From Sciurus carolinensis (lineage: Eukaryota > Chordata > Mammalia > Rodentia > Sciuridae), in NCBI RefSeq assembly GCF_902686445.1, contig NC_062216.1:12979084-13043083 (forward strand): DNA of 64,000 nucleotides, written 5' to 3'. Every line of letters starts with the position of its first letter. Position 1 is the first letter of the stretch. Shown one piece after another: positions 10,592 to 20,860 of the stretch. The translations under genes were made by a program, and so were the position numbers. The notes beneath the pieces are model-generated. The model was given only the letters and a program-made list of their open reading frames with translations. It was not told the DNA's origin and ran no database searches.

Positions 10592-10926
10592 TGTTGTGGT
10601 TTGCAGTTTGAAGTTCTCCAAGGCTCCTGTGTTGAAGGCTTGGTGTCCAGTCTATTGGGAGGTGGAGGAACCTTTGGGAGGTGGGCCCTAGTGGAGGAGG
10701 GGTGTGTCAGTGGAGGGCACATTGGGTGTCTTCCCCACCTCCCCTTCACTTTCTGGCAACTTTGCTCCACCATGTGCTTCCTGTCATGATGTGCTGCCTT
10801 GTCACAGGCCCAGAAGCAAGTCAACAGACCAAGGACTGAAACCTGAGACTGTGAGCCAAATCAACCTTTTCTTTAATTTTTTCACCTTAGGTATCTTGTC
10901 ACAGTCACAGAAAGCTGACTAATACA
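10592..10926 (+). mobile_element. MaLR-type LTR (ERVL-MaLR, solo)
   Basis: Starts TGTTGTGGTTTGCAG and continues with GGGAGGTGGAGGAACC, TTTGGGAGGTGGGCCCTAGT, CACCATGTGCTTCCTGTCAT, GACTGTGAGCCAAATCAACC and ends CAGAAAGCTGACTAATACA. This order is typical of MaLR LTRs. No internal retroviral sequence follows, so it is a solo LTR. The plus-strand frames inside are not genes. Confidence 0.8.
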
Positions 10927-11407
10927 CTAGGTTATGAGTCCTTATTGTGTCCTGCCACAGAACTCTACATCTCGCTTATGAATCACTTGTGACACTATAC
11001 TGTAATTGTTAATATTCCAAAATATCCTTCTGAAACTATGTGTTCCTTGAAGAAAGATGCCATTATGATCATTTGTAACCACTCAGGATAGTTGCATGCC
11101 CAGAGTAGGTGTTCAAAAATAGTTTTGGAAGAAGAAAAAGAGAAAAAAGTGAATTTGTGACATTCAAGGTTATTAAGTCTGGAGTAATTGAATTTTCAGA
11201 GAAAATGGCATTAAGTACATTCCACAAGAGTTTCCAACTGTGCTTAATTTCTTTCATGCTATGTTTAGCACGGAATTAAACACATTAATTATATGAACAA
11301 AATTGCTTTAAAATAAATGAATGGCTTTGTGTCTATTTTGCATCTAAATGTAACAAAGCTTTGTAAATTCTAATATATCCAAACCAAACTCATTATTTAT
11401 TCATTTT
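10927..11407. other. Unassigned AT-rich sequence
   Basis: No gene or repeat recognised. AT-rich with scattered short frames. Confidence 0.45.
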
Positions 11408-11600
11408 GGTACTGGGGATTGAACCCAGAAGTGCTTTACCACATCTCTGCCCTTTAAATTTTTATTTTGGGGCAGAATCTCACTGAGTTACTTAGGGCCT
11501 TGCTAAATTGCTGAGTCTGGCCTTCAACTTGCAGTCCTTTTGCCTCAGACTCCCAAGGTGGGAGGCTGGGATTACAGGCATGCAACATCATGCCAAGCTT
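11408..11600 (-). mobile_element. B1-ID dimeric SINE
   Basis: The plus strand reads GGTACTGGGGATTGAACCCA (ID half, antisense), then a T-rich linker, then CTCACTGAGTTACTTAGGGC, GCCTCAGACTCCCAAGG and GCTGGGATTACAGGCATG (B1 half, antisense). A near-complete dimer on the minus strand. Confidence 0.9.
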
Positions 11601-11639
11601 ATTATTTTTTCCCCTGAATCTTTCATCTCAGTCTTCTCT

Positions 11640-12100
11640 AGCCCAGAGAAGGCCTGACCTCTATATATCTCCACATGCCACACATTCTGTCTTCCTTGTT
11701 TTCCATTTCTAGGCTATCTTCATATCTTCCATTCCTGTTTCTTATTCAAACACAGGATCTTTGCATATACTCTTCTTTTAGCTTGGGAACAGTTTCTTTC
11801 CAACTTTTACTGAAAGTCCATATATCCTTCAGTTCTCAATGCAAGATGTTGGCTTTCCTAGAAATTTCTGTTGATTCGGTTGTGTCCTCTGCTATTTATA
11901 CCTACATTTCCTTCTTCACTTTTTAGAATTGGTGTGTGTGAAAGTGTGACTATTTGGTCTGCTATAAGTTCTTTCCAACTTATCCACTCTGCTATAGTTC
12001 TTTAAAAGTAAAAACTCTGTCTACTTCTGTTCCACAAGAGATCACCAGGGTCTAGAATATTGTCCAGCTCATAGTGGGTGCTCAGTGTGTTTTTGCTAAT
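11640..12100 (+). mobile_element. LINE2 (L2) 3' end
   Basis: Sense LINE2 features in order: GGATCTTTGCATATACTCTT, CCTTCAGTTCTCAATGCAAG, GTAAAAACTCTGTCTAC and AGAATATTGTCCAGCTCATAG followed by GGGTGCTCAGTG. This is the standard LINE2 3' terminus. The 83-codon frame at 11675-11926 is incidental. Confidence 0.75.
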
Positions 12101-14621
12101 TAGGGATAACTATTACCTTAGGGATTGATGAAATATTCTAGTAACACAGCTAGCAGGACTGTACAACTGAAACAGGGTGAAATTAACAGAAATTTCCTGA
12201 TAAATGTTGTTCTGCACCCCAGGTTTGCTCCCACTGAGGATAGAGGCTGGAGGCTGCTGGTAGCCTGGGGAAGATGCCAAGGAAGCTGAGCATGGGTACG
12301 GCCCCTGCCCCAGCCTGTCCATCACAGGCTCACTATGTCTGCATGGTGTATTTCCCGTCTTTGGTCCCCGTTTGTCCCTTCTTCTCTTCTAAGAGCTATC
12401 CTTGCTTGAGAGTCTCCAAAGATGGAAATCTGAAACAAAAAGTTTCTTCTCTCTTTCCAACCTGGCTGTCAATAAAACCCATTTTCCTACCAATTTGACT
12501 TTGAATATTTGTGGAGTAGGATGAGCACTGGAGCCCAGCCTCGGGGTCCCAGCCCCTAGACCCCATGCTGTGACATGAGGCCATTTCTACAGTGGCAAAT
12601 ATGTCTAATGGACCTGGAGAGATGAATCAGTGGCACTTCTGTGAGGAAGTCACCCTTGATCAAAGCACCCCAGTCTGCTCACATATAAAAATGGGATATT
12701 TCTCCAAATCGCTAAACTCCACCCTGCTATATGGAATCAACTCTCTGACCTAAGTCCCTTATTAACATTTAGCTGGAGTCTCAATTTTCCCAGACACGTT
12801 TACTCCAGTGTTTATGACTCACTCCTGAACATGCAGTCACAGACTTGACTTAAACTCGGTTCTTCCTCCTTGGCAGGTTGGGCCTCTCACTGCAGTCTTC
12901 TCGACCCACGCATTCCTCTTCTCCTTGCCAGAGCTCATGGAGAAGCCCTGGGAGGTAGACTTTTCTTGCTGATTCTTATCTGGGTCCAAGTTCCTAGAAA
13001 AGAGAGCAAAACTTCTGTATCCACAGCTTCCTGAGAGTTAAGAGGCAGAGAAGAAAAATGAGGGAAAAGGGGCCATATGTTAGACACGTCTTCGGGATCA
13101 ATGAATCCCTTCCTGTGTCCTCTGGCAAAAGCCTCAGGAACCAGTGAGGATTCCCAATTCCACGGGTAGGTCACTGGAGTGTTGGGGATAGGATGCATCT
13201 TATTTCCAGACTTTGTTTCTTGGACTCGTGTACCGTAGATCTTGGGAGCACAGTTCAATATGCTGGCTGTGGGGTCAATGCATATACTGCACCTGGATTG
13301 TCCCCAGCCCTGCTAAATGTTGTTTCTGAACAGACAAGTTAGCTGAGCAACTAACAGGTCATGCCACTGTTCTGAGGATGCTGCTTCTGGGAGATGGAGG
13401 ACACTGTCAGACTAGTGAAAGGAACTGCTATGTGAAATGACCTACCAAGTACACTGATTGCCGCTCTGACCAGGGCTCAAGTCCCTTCACCAGTACTAGT
13501 TAGGGTCACCCTTGGCTGGAGAGGAAATGTCATAGCAGTTCATTTCCTGCTGGCACCAAGACGGTTCAAACAATCATCTGTGAACAAGGCCCAAGGTCCT
13601 TTCCCCATCACCACTTAGTCATGGGAAACCTGAGGAAACCTAGGTGAGTTGAGGGCCGTTACTCGTACAACATCAGTACATGACCTGGGAGTCTAGGCTA
13701 CTTGTTCTCATAATTTGCTTTTATGTTCTGGATCTGCTCAGCCTTGCTCCAGAAATACGACCTTGTCCACAATGGGGTTGGGGCTGTATGTCTCTCAGCT
13801 TATGCCTTGGTAGATTAAATATCTGTTATGGGCAGCTATTATGGAGCGATTGTTTTGTATTGTATGGTTAGAAGTGTAGACTCTATTAGGACCAGTAACA
13901 TGGCCGGAGCTGATTTCAGATGGTGAGTAGTGTCTGCTGTGCTACAGAGTACTAGGAACTTGTATGTGTCTCCAGTTGCTAGAGACTCCAAAGAGTATTC
14001 TTATCATCATGAATTCATCTAATACCATTGGATCTTCTCACACTGCTTGATATGAAGAACATTCTACAAAGCTTTCCTTTGCTCTGCTTCACTCAAAACC
14101 TGCAAACCTCCAAGCCATCCAGTCAATGAGTCAGAAAAATATTCACATGGTGCTATATATGCCTCCCAAACCTGAACAGTACTACAGGAAGCCTAAAACC
14201 ATCACCAACGTGACACACCTCTGAATACTTAGAGCTTTTCCAAATGTTGGATCTCTCATGGGGCATATGTGGGGTTCTTCAGAGAGTCCATTCAGTCTCT
14301 CCCTTGCACAATTCTGTAATACGAGAGATTTAGCTCTGGTTCAACCTCTTCACAATCCCCCAACTTCCACTACCAAAAGAGGCACTTGTTGGATACTCCT
14401 TACCCAGTGAACTATCAGCAAAAGGGTTCAAGCCCAGCTACTTTCCAGGTTGTCCACTCCTGCAGGAAACTCTAATGCCATTTCCACAGAGAGAGAGGAC
14501 TTGAAGGACGCTTCACTATAGTCCCTACTCTCACCCACACTCTCTCTCCTTTTCATCTGCTTAAGTAACACAGACACATATTGAAAGGATTGAGGTATAC
14601 TTTAAAATCTAAAGAAGGAGT
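12101..14621. other. Unique sequence, 2.5 kb, with a possible MIR trace
   Basis: No young repeat and no gene recognised. At about 13455-13520 CTGACCAGGGCTCAAGTCCC with AGTACTAGTTAGGGTCACCC resembles the core of a sense MIR (low confidence). A CA-free region with balanced composition. Open frames, including 107 codons at 12935-13258 minus, have no known motif. Confidence 0.4.
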
Positions 14622-14676
14622 AAAATGTAAGTAACTGTGTTTAACAGCTTTCCATTACTATAACAAAAGACCTGAG
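14622..14676 (+). repeat. 55-bp direct repeat, source copy
   Basis: A 55-base block starting AAAATGTAAGTAACTG occurs here and again without a mismatch at 16184-16238. Here it spans 15 bp of flank plus the first 40 bp of the MaLR LTR, which continues to 14983. This is therefore the original location. Confidence 0.9.
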
Positions 14677-14983
14677 AAAGATCACCTTATAAAAAGAAAA
14701 AGGCTTATTTTAAAGGCTCCAGTCCATGATTGGGGAGATCCATCGCTTTTCAGTTTCTGGTGGATGTACCTGATGACAGCAGAAGGGAGTGCATAGCAGA
14801 CCTTAACTACTCACCTGATCACAGTCAGGAAGGGGAAAGGGCCAAGGTCCCACAATCCCCAATGACCTAATGACCTCCGACTAAGCCCTACCTCTTAAAA
14901 TTCTGACCCTTTCCAGTGGTGCCACCTGGGAACCAAATCTGTAGCACATGGGCTTTTGGAAGATGTTCAAAATCTAAAGTACA
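14637..14983 (-). mobile_element. MaLR-type LTR (ERVL-MaLR, solo), antisense
   Basis: The plus strand begins TGTTTAACAGCTTTCCATTA, CTATAACAAAAGACCTGAG, then AAAGGCTTATTTTAAAGGCTC and CCAGTCCATGATTGGGGAG. It ends with TGTAGCACATGGGCTTTTGG and CTAAAGTACA. This is the antisense order of MaLR LTRs (3' end first). A solo copy. Confidence 0.75.
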
Positions 14984-16183
14984 GTGGTTACCATTCTTTT
15001 TGGCACTCTTCCCTTCTCAAATAATTCCCCAGGATGATGCCTTCCTTGACTGTCATGGAGAGAGAAGGGAAGAGCTACTCTCCAGGAACAATGTTCTCCC
15101 CGAGAGGCTGGCACACTGTCCCTCCCTGAGTCTTCCCTCCCACTTGTGATGGGAGCCCTTTCCATACTGATGCCTCCCCGTGAATTTTGCTGGGAAGTTA
15201 CCAGGTCCCACTACAGAGGGATCTTGACTTTAAAACCTAGGGTCCTTCCAACCACCTTGGGTCTCGGTCATAATTTCAGGACAAGAGAAATCATTCTTCT
15301 CAACATCTTGTTTGCTCAGTACGACTCTCCTTTAGACTCTTCAGGACAAGCCATCAACACTGGTCTTTGTATTAATAAAGTCATAGTTTATCTAGAGACA
15401 TGAATTGGAACTCTAAAAGAGATGTTTATCATATTTGTACCTTGAGCCAATGAAGCGAATTTTGTCAATTATAAATGATTCTCTGGAAGACGATGAGATT
15501 AAAGGATGACTTAATTCAAAGACAAAAGTATATTTGGCTTCTATGATATAATTTGCCACATTGAATTCCCACGGAACCTGCAGGAAAGAGGTTGTGTGGA
15601 GGCTCATTTTTGTGTGGTCAGGGCTAGTCCACTCTGTGCTCTTCCTCTGCTGGGGAGCACTTGGTCTGGCCAGACTTCCCATCTTTTAAAATTTTTAATT
15701 CAAAGAATCCTGAGCATGTCATTGCTTGTCAAATTCTGACATGTGCCAAGGCGTTTCATCAGGAAATCTAAATCTTGTGGAGCCGGTGCTGAGGCCTTAA
15801 CACTGGGATTGGAATTCCTCATGCGCCTTAACCAGTTCAAAGATCCACTGCTCTTTGAACAAAGATGTGATCTTCTCCAGGGCACAAATGACGCCAGGTG
15901 CTCCTGTATCATTACCAAACGTGGATTCATAGGACAATTTTCTGTTGGAAGGAAGCAATCTGGTTTGTTGCCATGGCTCTGAGATTCTCCTTCTTGTATT
16001 TCAGAGAACTTTAGGCATCCTCTGCCCAGTGTCTGGGACTATAAAAAAGTATGTTGTATTTATTTGATTTCTTCCTTTCTAGGAGGTCAAGCTAAAGGGG
16101 AGGTGAGGCCTCAAGTAAAGACCACATGTCCGACGTTATTAAACCAATTTTAAGAGACTTTAAACATTAGGTCAGGTCTGGAG
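14984..16183. other. Unassigned sequence
   Basis: No repeat recognised. Open frames of 76-89 codons on both strands (15146-15982) overlap one another and have no motif. Confidence 0.45.
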
Positions 16184-16238
16184 AAAATGTAAGTAACTGT
16201 GTTTAACAGCTTTCCATTACTATAACAAAAGACCTGAG
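16184..16238 (+). repeat. 55-bp direct repeat, inserted copy
   Basis: Exact duplicate of 14622-14676, 1562 bp downstream. The LTR sequence stops abruptly after 40 bp and unrelated sequence follows. This is a fragment moved from the upstream LTR junction rather than an independent insertion. Confidence 0.9.
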
Positions 16239-16549
16239 GTCTTGGTTCTTTGACACCTCCACTATGTCCGGATGGTTCTATCCCACACGTCTTAATGCCA
16301 TTAACTCTGTCAATTCCTGATTGCCGCTGACGGCTTGGCTTGGTCCTTGAACAGCAACAGATATGCTAGGTTGGGTTCCGCATTCTTGGTGGAATGTCAA
16401 CCGTGCTAGCAGGCTGAACACTGCAGAATCACTCGCTTGTTGGCCTCATATTGGAAAGAGATTGGGGCGTTCCTCAGGCTGAGAGGGAGAACCTGAAACC
16501 CCGGCAATAGCCAGTGTGTATTGATTTTGTGCCGAAGGCCAGGAAGCAA
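16239..16549. other. Unassigned sequence
   Basis: About 310 bp without recognised repeat or gene. Confidence 0.5.
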
Positions 16550-16745
16550 GCATTTGATGTGCATTATATCGATTAGTCCTCAGAGTCATTCCTCTGAGAC
16601 CAACTCCATTATTATCTCCATTTCATAGAAGAGAAAATTGAGATCTAGAGACACTGTCGCACAGGGTCATGCAAGTCGCACACTGACGAGGAGTCAGGGC
16701 CAGGACTGAGTTTAGGTCTGAGGGTGGCTGAACGTTAGGCTCATG
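16550..16745 (-). mobile_element. MIR SINE, antisense
   Basis: The plus strand carries CCATTATTATCTCCATTTCA, then GAAAATTGAGATCTAGAGAC, CACAGGGTCATGCAAGTCGC and GAGTCAGGGCCAGGACTGAG. This is the reverse complement of the MIR core and 5' part. Ancient. Confidence 0.8.
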
Positions 16746-17930
16746 ACTGTTGGACTGCGTTTCCTTCTGGAATGTGGGATAAGTTGCCTTTGACTTGGCC
16801 TCTTTTCCAAGCCTGTTTTTGTCTCTCAGTGCCTCTAACAGGCCTGAGATAAAATAATTCTGGGAGAACTTAATCTGGTCTTCTGTCTGGAATACTGGAT
16901 AAGCGCCTGGTGAGGAAGATCCTTCACCTCTGCAATCTCTGCCTCACCTTCTGTCTTTCAATCAAGATTCTGGGGAGACCCAGACACCGTTCCCCTATGT
17001 TCCTTGACCTTTGCAACACACTACCTTCATTTAGGATGAAGAGAGGGATTTGCATTGGGTGGGGTTTCCCTTCTGTCAGTTTTGGTGTTGATGATCTTAC
17101 TTTATCCTGATTGTCAAGGGCAGATGGTCTTCGGAGTCTCCACCTGTGAACAGTGAGATTTTAACTCAATCACCTGGAACTTCTGTGTTCCTGGGACGTG
17201 GACCAGGAAAGTCCTTCCCTCTGCATAGTCAGAGGTCCTGTTTGACCTGTTTCAAAGCTCTCCTAGTTGGCAAGTTGACCTCTTCCTACCTTTCCCATAG
17301 CAGTCGAGTCCCAGGGTATTCATATGCCTCTTGTGGGTCTATGGGATGAGTTACTTGGTATTTTATTTTATTTCTTTTAGTAACTTATTATACATTTCTT
17401 TGGATGGTCACAAATCAAACTCATTCAAAACTGAAACTCTGTTTTCCTTTATTTTTAATTTCCTTATGAGTCCCATTCCCATGCAGAAGAACATTTTATC
17501 TTGCCATTACTTACTTTTAATTTAAAAGTGTCATTTGAGTAATATTCCCATTCAAGCATTATCATCTCAATACCATGCACAGCTCTTTTTATGAACATTC
17601 TTCTTTTTCTTACAAGTCTTACATTTAATTTAATGGCAACATGAAGGACATCTCCCTTTGATATGTAATATTATTTTGTTACGCCCTTTTATTACAGATT
17701 CCCAAAGTGCTTATATTTTTACTGCCTCAGACAAGTAAATATGACATGATTGTACTTATTTCTAATATAAATTTCATAATGTTTTCTGATTTACTAATGC
17801 AGGACATCAGCAAAGCTTTGCCTCCTACCCAGCATATAACAAATAACCTTTGAGAAAATTATCTCTGCCAAAGCTCCCTTCTCCATCTTTTCCCCTCCCT
17901 GCTTTATTTATTTTTTTCTTTCCTAAACAG

Positions 17931-17978
17931 GCATTTGCCATATGTTGATGGAAAATGAAAACCTGGGCAAATTTTCCT
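17931..17978 (+). other. Weak candidate exon
   Basis: A long T-rich tract ending TCCTAAACAG precedes it and TCCT/GTAAGC follows. Of the three frames only one is open (ICHMLMENENLGKFS). The acceptor is strong and the donor moderate. There is no partner exon nearby that I can support and no recognised peptide. Confidence 0.2.
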
Positions 17979-17987
17979 GTAAGCAAT

Positions 17988-17997
17988 CTATAAATAG
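17988..17997. promoter_or_regulatory. MEF2-type site CTATAAATAG
   Basis: An exact match to the MEF2 consensus (CTA, four A/T, TAG). The core can also pass for a TATA-like box. A single site in AT-rich DNA can occur by chance. Nothing nearby shows that it is used. Confidence 0.25.
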
Positions 17998-18404
17998 GGG
18001 CAAATTTTTCATTGTAGTCATTTTGTTATTGCTTGTTTTAGCTTGCCGTGCTCACCAAACTATCCAGCAGCCTATTTTTTCATAGGGTGAAAGCTTTGCA
18101 TGTGTCAAATTTCAGACAGGAAATTGAAGCCCTGTATCACAACTTTAATGAAGATTCTGCCACTTACAGTCTTAGAGGCTATGGATAGGGGGTCTGCAAC
18201 AAATAGAATAAACTAGGTCATTCTGTGAAAACCAAAAGCAAGCAAACAGAAAGGACGTTCCACAGCAGAAAATAAAACAGGCTTGCTTCTCGTTGATGGT
18301 GCATGCCCTCAGATCTGCAGCTCTGTTCCTCGTGGTGTTCCAGGGATCCAGGATGACCAGCAGCCAACATCTTTAATAAGGCGATGTATGTGTCCTGGAG
18401 AAAA

Positions 18405-18797
18405 GAGCTTGGTGCTATCTCATGCATGGGCTCCTAAAGCTGCCAGGGGAGCATGGTGCTATCTCATGCATGGGTTCCTGAAGCTGCCAGGGGAGCATGG
18501 TGGTATCTCATGCATGGGCTCCTAAATCTGCTAGGTGAGCTTGGTGCTATCTCATGCATGGGCTCCTAAAGCTGCCAGGGGAGCACGGTGGTATCTCATG
18601 CATGGACTCCTAAAGCTGCCAGGGGAGCACGGTGGTATCTCATGCATGGACTCCTAAAGCTACCAGGGGAGCATGGTGGTATCTCATGCATGGACTCCTA
18701 AATCTGCTAGGTGAGCTTCGTGCTCTCATGCACCTGAAGCTCCTGAAGCTGCCAGGGGAAGATGGTGGTATCTCATGCATGAACTCCTAAAGCTCCC
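18405..18797. repeat. 44-bp minisatellite, about 8.8 copies
   Basis: Tandem units start at 18411, 18455, 18499, 18543, 18587, 18631, 18675, 18719 and 18764. The period is 44 bp except for one 45-bp unit. Each unit has GGTGGTATCTCATGCATGG (or GGTGCTATC) followed by CTCCTAAAGCTGCCAGGGGA. Units 3 and 7 share a different end (AATCTGCTAGGTGAGCTT), and the base pair before unit 1 has the same ending. Since 44 is not a multiple of three, open frames across it shift at each unit and are not coding. Confidence 0.95.
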
Positions 18798-20329
18798 ATA
18801 GTTCAAATTTGGTCACATGACCTCTCCCAATCCAAGAGTGTGAAGGAATGCTGTTCTACTTATTAGAATTCTCTATGCTGTTCTGCTGGGGGACAATATT
18901 CCATGCTCTTTGGGGATGGGGGAATATTCTGTGGTCTTCTGCTCTGGGAGGAGAAAGACCAGTGCTTGGAAATGATGCCACACTTTCATGCCTGGATGTT
19001 CTCTTTTGTGCCGCAATTATTGATTTGGCTTCCTCTATTGGTATCAGTTGTGCGAGGAGGATAAGGCAGAGGGAAGATGTGCACCTGGCTGATTAGTTGG
19101 ACTGGATCATTTGTGCGCTACGAGAACTTTTATTTTGAGCCTCTGACCTAAGATGCTTATCAGAGGGAGGTTGAGAGACTACATGGCCATTTTTCCTACA
19201 AACCCAGCTCGTATTGTCTCACTTTATGGGGACAACAAGGACAAAAATCTAAACCCGAGTATAATGACACCAACAAGAATATTTTTTTCACCTACAACCT
19301 AGGCTACAGTCAATATAAACATCCTGCATCCTGCCTTTAGTAGGAATCCCCACCCCAGCAGGGGCAGCCCCCAGTTTATTTGAACATTCCAGCTCTGTGG
19401 GTGCACAGAGAGAAAACAATCCAGAGTTAAAGAGTTCAAAGTGACTATGGCACAAGTCGTGATTTTGAGCCTTTTTGCTGTTTTGCTGAGAACCTGCACT
19501 TATGACCTAAAGGTCTTGGTGTCTTCCCTCCTGAAGCTGGAGTAAAGGAACAGCATGGTGTTTGATTCCTCCTGAGGGACAGCAGGGACCTTAGGTGAGA
19601 ATCCAGGCTTTCCCGTCTCTTCCAAGTGGAGTGGATCTCCAATAAGGGAAAGAAGCTGCCAGAAGACACTGGCCTTTTCCCTAAGAGTTGACTTCTACGC
19701 TCTGCAGTGGCTCCATTTTCTCAGGGCTCCATCAACACCTCTCCTTTCCTGGGCTCTCCAGTGTGGTGTGGCTTTTGTTGGCATCTACTACCCACCTACC
19801 AGCACCCCTCTGGTAGCCACCTGGGACACCAAGATCCCCTCCTGATAACCTCCTTGGACTTCAAGACCTCATGTCTGCCAAAGCCTGCTGTCTCGGACAG
19901 TTTATCTACTAGTAAGGCCCATTATGCTTAATAACCTCGTAAATTACTGATTACAGCTTTACTGCTGATTTTCATATTCCTCAATAAAATAGCAAAACAT
20001 TTCCTCAGTATTTGCAGTTGAAATCGTCCACCAGAAAAGGGACCACTACACCTCAAACCTGTACCCTGGTGCCCATGGTTTCTTTCCCATGTATCTATTA
20101 GGAAACCCAGTTCACACTGGTGTGAAAGAGGGGGGCATCTCCTTTCAACACGTGGGTCAAGTCCATTTTTGTGAATTATTTAAATTTTACTCTTTGGTTA
20201 ATTGTTCTCTGGTTCATGATTTGCTCCTGACTCTGCTTAATCTCATATTTTTGACATTTCCTGCCAGCCTTCTACCCAACTTGCTAGGCTATTGAAAAAT
20301 AGGAGTGGAGGGAAGTATTGCAACAGTCT
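18798..20329. other. Unassigned sequence
   Basis: No repeat family recognised. Balanced base composition with scattered frames up to 82 codons, none with motifs. Confidence 0.4.
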
Positions 20330-20860
20330 GTGTCCTCAGAGGAGTTGAGAACACAATCGCTTTCACTCGGTTTGGGTCCTTGAGACAGATAAACTCTACG
20401 GGGACTTCCTCACTTTTGGTCTCCTCATGCTCCTGACCTGTGTAACCGCCTTCCTGTGGGTGGGACACGTGACTGGCTATAACTGAGAGAATATGGTTCA
20501 GGGTTGGGATATGCCCTCCATGATTGGTTCTTGACATAAGTCCTTGCCTGCTTAGCAGACTCCCGCTGGCTTCCCCTACCCTGGCTGGCTTTGAAGAAGC
20601 TCGATGCCATGAATTCTACAGCTGCGCGAACCCAACTGCTGCAACAATTGTGCAAACAGGGAAACAAATGTCTCCCCAGTGGAGCCTTCAGATGAGAACT
20701 CTCTGGCTGACACACATCTCAGCCGTGTGAGACCCCAAGCCGAGGACCCAGCTGAGCTATATTGAGATTCCTGACCCACAGAAACTGAGATAATAAAAGC
20801 ATGTGATGTTATTCTGCTGAGTCTGTGGGAGTTGTCACATAACAACTGAAAACTAATACA
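20330..20860 (+). mobile_element. MLT1-type MaLR LTR
   Basis: The 3' half is clear: CTGGCTTTGAAGAAGCTCGA, CCCCAGTGGAGCCTTCAGAT, GAGGACCCAGCTGAGCTATA, GATTCCTGACCCACAGAAAC, GAGATAATAAAAGCATGTG and ACAACTGAAAACTAATACA. This is the MLT1 consensus order with an AATAAA at the expected place. The left boundary is approximate. Several minus-strand frames (20425-20920) cross it and are not genes. Confidence 0.8.

Larger units (their letters stand above)
16746..18404. other. Unique sequence with a weak candidate exon
   Basis: No repeat recognised. It becomes AT-rich from 17.35 kb. It contains a splice-flanked 48-bp segment at 17931-17978 and a perfect MEF2-type site at 17988-17997, both listed separately. 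Open frames of 60-67 codons show no motif. Confidence 0.4.

Noticed and set aside
18283..18525. 80-codon frame across the minisatellite
   Set aside because: The unit is 44 bp, so the frame changes at each repeat. No repeat peptide is maintained.
18405..18797. Regular repeat array considered as a CRISPR-like array
   Set aside because: Units are contiguous with no unique spacers, and the genome is mammalian. It is a minisatellite.
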